Assembly: GCA_937934775.1 (NCBI GenBank)
Contig: CALGYL010000197.1
Coordinates: forward strand, 1 to 7,945
Length of the DNA stretch: 7,945 nucleotides
From: an uncultured Clostridia bacterium
Lineage (GTDB): Bacteria > Bacillota > Clostridia > Christensenellales > Aristaeellaceae
Direction: 5' to 3'
Made by a program: the position numbers and the translations under genes
Shown here: positions 1-5,807 of the stretch, piece after piece
Numbering within the stretch: position 1 is the stretch's first letter
Layout: each line of letters opens with the position of its first letter
Notes under the pieces: generated by a model
Seen by the model: the letters and a program-made list of their open reading frames with translations, nothing else
Databases searched by the model: none
What the model was told of the DNA's origin: nothing

Positions 1-55
1 CGCTGCATCAAAAATCCCTCGGCGCTTTGGATGCGTTACTATTTCGCATTGGTAT
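1..55 (-). repeat. End of a MITE-like inverted-repeat element (partial copy)
   Basis: Read on the minus strand from 55 to 1, this stretch starts ATACCAA and ends TTTTTGATGCAG. It matches the left arm of the element at 7650-7838 at about 40 of 55 positions without gaps; the part at 31-3 matches 26 of 29. Read on the plus strand, positions 36-61 also match the right arm of that element (22 of 26), as expected if the two arms are inverted copies of each other. The window edge cuts the rest, so whether a full second copy exists cannot be seen. It lies downstream of the HNH gene. No protein role is visible. Confidence 0.6.
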
Positions 56-136
56 GAGCGGCATTCTTAAACGCTTCGGGGCGTTTTTGGTGCGGATTTT
101 TTACCCCCATACCCCCATGCCTGGACCGCGAATGCA

Positions 137-577
137 TCATCGAAACGGTGTACGCTCACGCACCACCACTTCATCTTTGATGTGTCTCGCACGACCAAAG
201 CCGCCATCCTCACGCGCAGTCTTCTGCGAGTGACAAGGATGGCACATAGACTGTAGGTTCAAAGGATCATAGAACAGCCGCTCATCATTGCGATGGGGAA
301 CAACGTGGTCCACCTCGCTGGCAAGCGTGTACTGACCAGCACGCAGGCACTCAGCACAGAAGGGACTCGCCGTAAGTTGCTGCCTTCGCATCGCCAACCA
401 TTGACCCGACCGGTACAAACGCGCGGCTGCTTTTCTGTGTTCCGATAAGCGGAACCCACGTGCATGGGCGGCAGCGTGCCGGCTGCAATACGCTGAGCCA
501 TGCGCCGCATACGCCACGCACCCCGGCTCACGGCAGGCACGGTTCGCTTTCCTATTTAGGAGCACCTCCGAGAACAT
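137..577 (-). CDS. Phage-type HNH endonuclease
   Basis: Predicted 146-residue HNH nuclease of the small phage and prophage type, usually found beside terminase genes, where it nicks or cuts DNA with one metal ion. From the ATG at 577, an N-terminal Cys cluster (C15, C20, C31, H34) precedes the core: FCAEC (C74, C77), VDHVVPH (D90-H91, H95) and NLQSMCHPCH (N107, C112, C115, H116). All HNH signature residues are present. The start is uncertain. The frame stays open upstream to a GTG at 619 and beyond, but those codons belong to the permease scrap next door. ATG 577 has a modest AAGG upstream. A stronger GGAGGTG lies just after ATG 577, about 9 bases before an AAT codon where comparable proteins would begin, so the natural start may have been lost. 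After the stop, another minus-strand frame stays open to 39 (Gly-rich, then Lys/Arg-rich) and could be a frameshifted tail. No terminase or portal gene is nearby, so this is an orphan. Confidence 0.75.
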   Translation of the reverse strand: MFSEVLLNRKANRACREPGCVAYAAHGSAYCSRHAAAHARGFRLSEHRKAAARLYRSGQWLAMRRQQLTASPFCAECLRAGQYTLASEVDHVVPHRNDERLFYDPLNLQSMCHPCHSQKTAREDGGFGRARHIKDEVVVRERTPFR

Positions 578-919
578 TCTCCCATTCCTTCTCTTCAGGT
601 TCGTATACAGGTAGACCACGTCGGAGACTGAGGAGAACAGGAGATCACGACGGACAGGGCGGCGGAGAGTTCATAATACATGCTGGTCTGGAACTGGCGA
701 CGCAGGTATACGCCCAGCATCATCGGATTGTTACGGCCCATCAGGTAGGGCGTGGTGAACGACAAGATATTGCTCATGAAGAGGAACGTCCGATCATCCT
801 TCAAGGAAAGACAAAGGTTCATCTTGAAGAACGCCCTTAGCTTGCCCGCGCCCACGTCGCGCGCACTTTCGTTGCAGTTATCCGGAACCGAAGAGAACGC
901 GGAGACGATGTCAAATCCG
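578..919 (-). pseudogene. C-terminal remnant of a PotB-like ABC permease
   Basis: The minus-strand reading carries the permease EAA loop: SSVPDN, then ESARDVGAGKLRAFFK, then NLCLSLKD. Next comes LSFTTPYLMG followed by MLGVYLRRQF and AALSVV. This order (EAA loop, TPYLMGG-like loop, hydrophobic end) is that of spermidine/putrescine permease PotB and relatives. About the last third of a 280-residue permease is left, and everything upstream of about position 900 is missing. One frameshift near 640-646 moves the reading to the frame LLFSSVSDVVYLYTNLKRR, a plausible membrane segment and basic tail, which then continues without a stop into the HNH gene. The remnant abuts the iolI stop codon with no terminator between. 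It is not expected to make a working protein. Family assignment is from motif recognition only. Confidence 0.65.
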
Positions 920-934
920 CTGGAATACACGCGT

Positions 935-1771
935 CTATTCTACCGGAAAGTACTTTGATACCACGTTCACAGTCGCCTCATATCCGTCGCGAATGGTCTT
1001 TTCCGCGTCGTATTCCCAGTATTCCGGCCTGAACAGTTCGACAGACGCCATTTCCGAGTACCCTATTTCGCGCAGCGCTGCCAGGATTCCATCAAGCGGA
1101 ACGACGCCAAGCCCTGGCCACAGGCGCGCATCATCGCGTGCGGCACCGTAGGGCAGATCTTCCGAATCATCAATATGGAAGATAAAGATTTGCTCGGGCC
1201 TGGCGCGCTTTATGTCATTCATGCGCGAACCCATTGCATAAAAGTGGAAGCAATCCAGTACGATTCCAATGTTGGGCCGCTGTGCTTTGTTGACGATGTC
1301 GAGCGCCTGGCCAAAAGTATTGACCGAACAGTTCGGATAGCCAACAAATTCAAAAGCAAGCTTGACATCATAATTCGCGGCGAATGCGGACATCTCTCGC
1401 AATACGCGCACCGTCTCCTCCTCGATCTCGGAGACTGTCCTGTGTCCAACGTCGAATGTGGGCACAACGACTATTTTTTTGCAACCGATCTTACTCCCGA
1501 TCTCACACAGAAACTTTAGATTGTCATTGATATCGCCTCGCCCTGCTTTGTCACGAAAGCTAATGAATTCTAGCGCATTGAACGCATATGGTTTTAGCCT
1601 TGCCTTTGAAAAAAAGGCGGCCAAATCGTCGACGGAATGGATCGTCAGGTATTCCTTGAGCTTGTCGAGCCGAATTTCGATCAAGCTATAACCCAAGCTT
1701 TCGCAGAGTTCAAGGTCGCGCTCCAGTGTCGAATTTTTTAGCGTTGTCGCCTCATTAAAGCAAATTTTCAT
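935..1771 (-). CDS. iolI: IolI, inosose (2-keto-myo-inositol) isomerase
   Basis: A 278-residue TIM-barrel sugar isomerase of the AP-endonuclease-2 family, the same length as Bacillus subtilis IolI. IolI interconverts 2-keto-myo-inositol and 1-keto-D-chiro-inositol in the cytosol, a side branch of inositol catabolism. The protein follows the remembered B. subtilis sequence block by block: KICFNEATTL at the start, LNALEF-like, EFVGYPNCSVNTF, VLDCFHFYAMGS, IFHIDDSEDLPYG, WPGLG, SVELFRPEYW and VVSKYF at the end. The four metal ligands fit as E141, D173, H199 and E245, one less than the numbering recalled for B. subtilis because of a one-residue deletion near residue 34. ATG 1771 is chosen because GGAGGG sits 7 bases upstream and the protein then begins as the family does; an upstream in-frame ATG at 1828 overlaps the promoter and operator. 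It is transcribed divergently from the lacI remnant. No iolG, iolE or iolB is in view, so the real keto-sugar substrate could differ. Confidence 0.88.
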   Translation of the reverse strand: MKICFNEATTLKNSTLERDLELCESLGYSLIEIRLDKLKEYLTIHSVDDLAAFFSKARLKPYAFNALEFISFRDKAGRGDINDNLKFLCEIGSKIGCKKIVVVPTFDVGHRTVSEIEEETVRVLREMSAFAANYDVKLAFEFVGYPNCSVNTFGQALDIVNKAQRPNIGIVLDCFHFYAMGSRMNDIKRARPEQIFIFHIDDSEDLPYGAARDDARLWPGLGVVPLDGILAALREIGYSEMASVELFRPEYWEYDAEKTIRDGYEATVNVVSKYFPVE

Positions 1772-1806
1772 GGGTGAGCCCTCCAATGCCGCATTGATCT
1801 TATTCG

Positions 1807-1820
1807 TGCAACCGCATGCA
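1807..1820. promoter_or_regulatory. Candidate LacI-family operator at the iolI start site
   Basis: TGCAACCGCATGCA is a near-palindrome centred on CG, the usual shape of LacI-family operators. It differs at one base from the site at 1986-1999. It begins about 2 bases downstream of the predicted iolI transcription start, where a bound repressor would block transcription. Binding is inferred from position and symmetry. Confidence 0.6.
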
Positions 1821-1828
1821 TTAATCAT

Positions 1829-1858
1829 ATTATACGCTGCAATCTCCTAAAGAAGCAA
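1829..1858 (-). promoter_or_regulatory. iolI promoter
   Basis: On the minus strand a perfect TATAAT (1834-1829) is preceded, 18 bases upstream, by TTGCTT (1858-1853), a weak -35. Predicted start is near 1822, giving a leader of about 50 bases that contains the operator and the GGAGGG ribosome binding site. Confidence 0.6.
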
Positions 1859-1949
1859 GCGCAAATTTGACGTAAACGCCTTTGAATTGTGATGATTGAC
1901 AAATTGGTATTGGTTTGATTTGTGCATTTTTTCTTGATATGACTAACGC

Positions 1950-1978
1950 TTTACATCCGAAGATGATTGTGATAAAAT
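1950..1978 (+). promoter_or_regulatory. lacI promoter, possibly serving the downstream operon
   Basis: TTTACA (1950-1955, 5 of 6 to the -35 consensus) and TAAAAT (1973-1978, 5 of 6 to the -10) are separated by exactly 17 bases, with an extended -10 TG at 1970-1971. Predicted start is near 1985. No comparable promoter is seen just upstream of the phosphodiesterase gene, so transcripts from here may run through the lacI remnant into the transport operon. Confidence 0.65.
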
Positions 1979-1985
1979 ACAATTA

Positions 1986-1999
1986 TGCAACCGGATGCA
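1986..1999. promoter_or_regulatory. Candidate LacI-family operator at the lacI start site
   Basis: TGCAACCGGATGCA is symmetric at 12 of 14 positions with a central CCGG. It lies directly after the predicted lacI transcription start and would fit autorepression. The centre-to-centre distance to the iolI site is 179 bp, about 17 helical turns, so looping between the two would be in phase. Function is inferred. Confidence 0.62.
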
Positions 2000-2033
2000 C
2001 AAAGAGCATTCCCCCCGGGCAGGAGGCGCAGCT

Positions 2034-3080
2034 TTGATTGCCACGATGAAAGACATCGCGAAGATGGCGGGAGTAAGCCCGTCCACTGTCTCCAGATGCC
2101 TCAATAACAGTGCCCTGATACCCGAGGAGACAAAGGTACGCGTGCGCGCAATCGCAGCGGGTATGGGCTTTCAGTTTAATATGCATGCGCGCGGCTTAAC
2201 AACGCGCAAAACCGATATTATCGGATTGATCCTCTCCGGTAGCCATATTGGCGACCGCCCACCACCTGTGGCAGGATGCGCTGATGCTCGAATTTTAAAG
2301 CGTGGCTACAGCGTGCTGGTTTAATATGTGACTCCTGAAACCGGCGAAATCAGGAGACGTATTGAGTTTTGCATTCAGTCTCGCCGCATCGACGCGTTCA
2401 TCATCATGCTTGCTCAGATCACAAAGGAGGATGCGGCGCTGCTTGATTCGACTCTCCTCCCCTATCTGTTTTTGAGGTATCTGCCTGATACCTGCGAAAA
2501 AGGCCAAGTTCGCCATGTTGTTCCCGATCAAAAATCCGGCGGTCGGCTCATGGGCGAATACCTGTTGTCGCTTGGTCACCGCGAAATCTTCTGCCTGTCC
2601 GCGGGCATCCCCGGCGGTGAATTCGTTCAGCGCACAAGAGGACTCTCAAACGCATTGCGCGCGGGCGGTGTCAGACACGCATCTGCTGTGGTGACGCCTC
2701 CTACCATTCCGGCAGGGGTCTGGTGCGCATGTACCTGCACGTAATTCGGGAAACCACAGCGCTATTTGCGCAGGCCGATATGATGGCGCTCGGGGCGATC
2801 GCCGAACTAAAAAACGCGGGCTTGCAAGTGCCGGACGACATCTCGGTCATAGGCTACAACAACATCGAACCAGGCGTTTATTCAAGGCCTTATCTGACGA
2901 CCGTCAGAGCAAAATGTGCCGCTGGCCGTCGAGACTGCTTGCGAACTGCTGTGCGCGGTAATCAATGACGCTCCGGCGACATCGGTGCGAACGAAGCCCA
3001 AGTTCATCGTGCGCGATTCCTGTGCACCCGTCGCGCGCGGCGCATACGAATCATCCCACGGAAACCGAACCGGGAATTGA
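2034..3080 (+). pseudogene. LacI-family transcriptional regulator, broken
   Basis: Remnant of a full-length LacI/GalR repressor (about 349 codons). TTG 2034 is the likely start: AGGAGG at 2021-2026 lies 7 bases upstream and gives a normal IATMKDIAKMAGVS opening. The DNA-binding helix-turn-helix (KDIAKMAGVSPSTVSRCLNN) and hinge (HARGL) are intact. An in-frame TAA at 2322-2324, right after RGYSVLV, ends translation near residue 96. The sugar-binding domain continues in the same frame with EIRRRIEFCIQSRRIDAFI and SLGHREIF. It shifts near 2692 to the frame with SYHSGRGLVRMYL, DMMALGAIAEL, VPDDISVIGYNNIEP and YLTTV. It shifts back near 2910 to QNVPLAVETACELL and KFIVRDS, ending at TGA 3078. A local double shift around 2262-2294 is also likely, since the other frame reads LWQDALMLEF, closer to the family. 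A truncated DNA-binding peptide could be made but would lack the effector and dimer domain. Sequencing or assembly error is the alternative, though the neighbours are clean. Confidence 0.85.
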
Positions 3081-3285
3081 TCTCATGCAATCGCATGTTT
3101 CCGCCGTTTTACGGCTGTCGGACGTTGATGGCACCGCATTCAGCAGGCACTGTCCTTGCGCGCATTCGACGCGCCACCCCGGCGAATTCGTGCGGATGCG
3201 CTCAAAAAACGCGCAATCGCCATAACGAGCGCGGAGGCGCGAGGGTAGACTGACGACCATTCATCCAATACAGGGAGGTTTTGAC
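3081..3285 (+). other. Spacer between lacI remnant and phosphodiesterase gene
   Basis: No intact gene is seen here. TGCAATCGCATGTT (3086-3099) matches the iolI operator at 11 of 14 positions but is not symmetric about its centre. A small stem, GCCGT-TTT-ACGGC (3103-3115), follows. A plus-strand frame reads LRLSDVDGTAF (about 3110-3142), resembling HAD-hydrolase motif I, but nothing downstream in that frame supports a hydrolase. No convincing promoter was found. The end holds the GGGAGG site (3273-3278) for the next gene. Confidence 0.35.
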
Positions 3286-4032
3286 ATGCACCGACCTTTG
3301 AACCTAGCGCATCGCGGCTTTAGTGGCAGGTATCCGGAGAATACGCGGGCGGCATTTCTTGCGGCGATTGAAGCCGGCGCGGACGGCTTTGAAACAGACG
3401 TCCACTTGTCTCGCGACGGTCAACTCGTCGTATTGCACGACCCCGTCCTGGGGCGTACGTGCGATGGCAGCGGCGCCGTCATCGACAAGACCTATCAGGA
3501 GCTGCTGCGCTACGATTTCGGCGCCTGGTTTGATCCGGTCTTTCGCGGCGAGCGCATCATGTTGATGGAGGAACTGCTTGAGCTCGTAAAACAGAATAAT
3601 CTCGTGCTCAACATCGAGGTAAAAAATTACGAGGTCTTCTACGATGGGATCGAAGAGGCGCTCATCACATTGATTCGACGCATGGGAATGGCCGACGCGG
3701 TGTTCCTCTCCTCGTTTAATCACTTGTCGATGGCGCGATGCAAGGATATCGATCCGGGCATCAGAACCGGCCTTTTGTATTCCTATCCGATGTGGCGCGC
3801 CGACGAATACATCCTCGGTACGCGCGCCGATAACGCGCATCCGAAGTATCTGTGCCTTGAACTCGAGCCGGATTTGACCGAGCGGCTGCATGCGCAGGGC
3901 AAAGGCGTTCACACTTGGACGGTCAACGAAGAGGCCGATATGCACCGAATGATCGGATTGGGCGTGGACAGCGTGATTACCAACCATCCTGATCGTCTGA
4001 AGCGGATTTTGGAAGGAGGTGCGTTAACATGA
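3286..4032 (+). CDS. ugpQ: Cytosolic glycerophosphodiester phosphodiesterase (UgpQ-like)
   Basis: A 248-residue TIM-barrel phosphodiesterase, close to the 247 residues of E. coli UgpQ. It would hydrolyse glycerophosphodiesters to sn-glycerol-3-phosphate and the free alcohol. Family residues are all present: LAHRG (H9, R10), PENT (E18-N19-T20), FETDVH (E36, D38), VVLHD (H51, D52), IEVKN (E111, K113), then HTWTVN (209-214) and TNHPD (232-236) near the end. The usual Pro before the LxE helix (IPxLEE) is Met here (IMLMEEL), a mild change. There is no signal peptide, so the substrate must first be imported, which fits the permease genes that follow. The ATG has GGGAGG 7 bases upstream. The gene overlaps the next permease by 4 bases (ATGA), implying coupled translation. 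The alcohol part of the substrate cannot be read from sequence. Confidence 0.9.
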   Translation: MHRPLNLAHRGFSGRYPENTRAAFLAAIEAGADGFETDVHLSRDGQLVVLHDPVLGRTCDGSGAVIDKTYQELLRYDFGAWFDPVFRGERIMLMEELLELVKQNNLVLNIEVKNYEVFYDGIEEALITLIRRMGMADAVFLSSFNHLSMARCKDIDPGIRTGLLYSYPMWRADEYILGTRADNAHPKYLCLELEPDLTERLHAQGKGVHTWTVNEEADMHRMIGLGVDSVITNHPDRLKRILEGGALT

Positions 4033-4922
4033 CTAGGGCGATAGGTCCCGGACAGCCCGGAAAAAAGCGCCGTTTTCAAGCGACGCCTTACCTGCTTTTG
4101 CTGCCGGCGATGATCATATTCCTCGCATTTGTCTACTATCCTTTTTTCAAGACGGTCTTTCTCTCGCTGACGCTCACCGATGCGCAGGGCCACCCGATGA
4201 AATTCGTGCTCTTTGAAAATTTCCTGCGCATTTTTAAGAACAAGCAGTTTCTCAACAGTTTGCTTGTCAGCTTTAAGTTCGCGCTTCTCGTGGGCGTTCC
4301 TTCGCTCGTGTTGGGTTTTGCGTTGGCGCTGATGGCCAAGGATCGTTTAAAGGGCAGCCGCGTCTATGAGGCGCTGTTCGCTCTGCCGATGGCGGTGGCT
4401 TCCGCTCCGGCGGCGTCCATCTGGTTTTTGATCTTTACGCCCAATACTGGCATCCTGAATTTCCTCTTTGGCACGAACGTCCGATGGCTGCTCGATAAAA
4501 ACATCGCGATCTTCGCGGTGGCGGCGGTCACGGTGTGGATCAATATGGGCGTGAACTTTATCTTCCTCTTGACAGGCCTCCGCAACATCCCGGAGGACCT
4601 GCTCGAAAGCGCCAGCATCGACGGCGCCAGCTATCTGCGCAGGCTCTTTCGTATCATGATCCCCGTGGCGTCGCCGCAGATCTTCTTCGTGATCTTCCTC
4701 AACATCGTCTCGTCGTTTCAGGCATTCGCGCAAATACGGCTCATGACGCAAGGTGGCCCAAGTTATACCACCAACGTGCTCGTGTACTCGATCTATCGCG
4801 CCGCGTTCCTCGATTCGCGGTTTGAAACCGCTTGCGCGCAATCCATCGTGCTGTTTTTCATCATCCTGATCATCACGCTCATTCAATTCCGATTTGAAAA
4901 ACGGGGGGTTAATTACGCATGA
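4029..4922 (+). CDS. ugpA: ABC sugar/glycerophosphodiester permease, UgpA-like
   Basis: A 297-residue inner-membrane subunit of a CUT1-type ABC importer (E. coli UgpA has 295). Hydrophobic stretches lie at about 20-45, 75-103, 115-138, 160-182, 210-232 and 270-288, giving six membrane spans. The EAA loop that contacts the ATPase reads ESASIDGAS (193-201) followed by RLFRIMIP, with the conserved Asp-Gly kept. LMTQGGPSYTTNVLVYSIY (238-256) is a family hallmark near the end. The N-terminus is basic (GKKRRF) and cytosolic. AGGAGG (4014-4019) lies inside the end of the previous gene, and the gene overlaps the next permease by 4 bases. The Ugp assignment rests on neighbours and length; a sugar-specific relative is possible. 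Confidence 0.87.
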   Translation: MTRAIGPGQPGKKRRFQATPYLLLLPAMIIFLAFVYYPFFKTVFLSLTLTDAQGHPMKFVLFENFLRIFKNKQFLNSLLVSFKFALLVGVPSLVLGFALALMAKDRLKGSRVYEALFALPMAVASAPAASIWFLIFTPNTGILNFLFGTNVRWLLDKNIAIFAVAAVTVWINMGVNFIFLLTGLRNIPEDLLESASIDGASYLRRLFRIMIPVASPQIFFVIFLNIVSSFQAFAQIRLMTQGGPSYTTNVLVYSIYRAAFLDSRFETACAQSIVLFFIILIITLIQFRFEKRGVNYA

Positions 4923-5743
4923 GAACCCCTGCGAGAAGATCGCTGTTCAAATATTTGCTTTGCCTGATCATCGGGCTGATCATCGTGTCGCCGCTGATTT
5001 ATGCGGCAATGGCCGCATCCATGACGGCCGCCGAACTCGGGGAATACCCGCCGCGCTTTTTGCCCTCGTCCTTTCGGCTCGACAACTATCTTCATACGCT
5101 GGACGCCATGCCGATGTTTACCTTCCTGCGCAACAGCTTTATCGTGTGTTTGATCGTCATTGTTGCGCAGGTTATTACCTGCAGCTTAGCGGCCTATGCG
5201 TTTTCATACTTCAAATTTCGGGGGCGTGGCCTCCTGTTCATGCTGGTGCTTTCGACGATGATGATCCCGTCAGAAGCCACGATCATTTCCAACTTTTTGA
5301 CCATCACCCAGTTACACCTGACCGACACCTACCTCGGCTTGGTTTTTCCCTATCTCACCTCGGCGATGGGCATCTTCCTGATGCGTCAGTTCTACCTGAC
5401 GGTGCCGCTGGAGATCAAGGAAGCCTCCGTCATCGACAGCTGTTCCGACATGCGGTTTCTATTCAGCGTGCTGATGCCGATCTCAACGCCGATCGTCGCG
5501 TCGCTGAGCGTCTATGTGTTCATCAACACATACAATCAGTTCATGTGGCCGCTGCTCGTGACCAATCAGATGAACATGCGCACGATTCAGATCGGCATGA
5601 GCATGCTGCGCGAAGCGGAAGCCGTTCGTTACGAGAACGTGCTCGCGGGCGCGGTACTGGTGCTCATTCCGTCGGTGTTCGTGTTTATCGTCGGGCAAAG
5701 ATACCTCGTCAAAGGCATGACGGCAGGCGCCGTCAAGGGATAG
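4919..5743 (+). CDS. ugpE: ABC sugar/glycerophosphodiester permease, UgpE-like
   Basis: The 274-residue partner permease (E. coli UgpE has 281), with six predicted spans at about 10-33, 72-97, 103-120, 138-158, 187-207 and 242-262. MMIPSEATIISNF (114-126), IFLMRQFYL and NQFMWPLLVT (206-215) are typical of UgpE and other CUT1 second permeases. The EAA loop reads EASVIDSCS (168-176): the nearly invariant Gly after Asp is Ser. That residue sits where the permease meets the ATPase, so this copy may pair with an unusual ATPase or work less well; the rest of the loop is normal. GGGGGG lies about 7 bases upstream of the ATG. No ATPase gene follows, so a shared MsmX/UgpC-type ATPase elsewhere must power the importer. 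Confidence 0.87.
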   Translation: MRTPARRSLFKYLLCLIIGLIIVSPLIYAAMAASMTAAELGEYPPRFLPSSFRLDNYLHTLDAMPMFTFLRNSFIVCLIVIVAQVITCSLAAYAFSYFKFRGRGLLFMLVLSTMMIPSEATIISNFLTITQLHLTDTYLGLVFPYLTSAMGIFLMRQFYLTVPLEIKEASVIDSCSDMRFLFSVLMPISTPIVASLSVYVFINTYNQFMWPLLVTNQMNMRTIQIGMSMLREAEAVRYENVLAGAVLVLIPSVFVFIVGQRYLVKGMTAGAVKG

Positions 5744-5751
5744 CCTCCCAA

Positions 5752-5807
5752 GGTACTTAGCCACAACGCGGCTTTGTATAATATTTCGGGGAAAGAGGAG
5801 AAGTACC
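5752..5807 (+). promoter_or_regulatory. Binding-protein leader: inverted repeat, TATAAT and RBS
   Basis: GGTACTT (5752-5758) is exactly complementary to AAGTACC (5801-5807), which touches the start codon. Nested inside are AGCC/GGCT (5759-5762 with 5770-5773) and the AGAGGAG ribosome binding site (5794-5800). On a read-through transcript the outer stem would bracket the ribosome binding site. A perfect TATAAT at 5777-5782 could be an internal promoter giving extra binding protein, but no good -35 is present at 16-18 bases. Both roles are inferred. Confidence 0.4.

Noticed and set aside
27..233. Short plus-strand open frame opposite the HNH 3' end
   Set aside because: It overlaps the inverted-repeat arm and the HNH tail antisense; no family features or ribosome site.
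1874..1953. Two similar decamers, AAACGCCTTT (1874-1883) and TAACGCTTTA (1944-1953), near the divergent promoters
   Set aside because: They are centred on GC with weak symmetry; the CG-centred 14-mers at 1807 and 1986 are better operators. The second decamer merely overlaps the -35.
3086..3099. Third operator-like sequence TGCAATCGCATGTT upstream of the phosphodiesterase gene
   Set aside because: It has 11 of 14 matches to the iolI operator but little symmetry about the expected centre and no adjoining promoter.
3304..3987. Long open frame antisense to the phosphodiesterase gene
   Set aside because: It is a by-product of GC-rich codon use; the plus strand has the complete catalytic motifs, a ribosome site and operon context.
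4347..4886. Open frame antisense to the first permease
   Set aside because: Highly charged, low-complexity translation typical of the complement of membrane-protein codons.
4894..5760. Overlapping plus-strand frame across the second permease
   Set aside because: Translation is His/Arg-rich and protein-unlike; the frame starting at 4919 encodes the recognisable permease.
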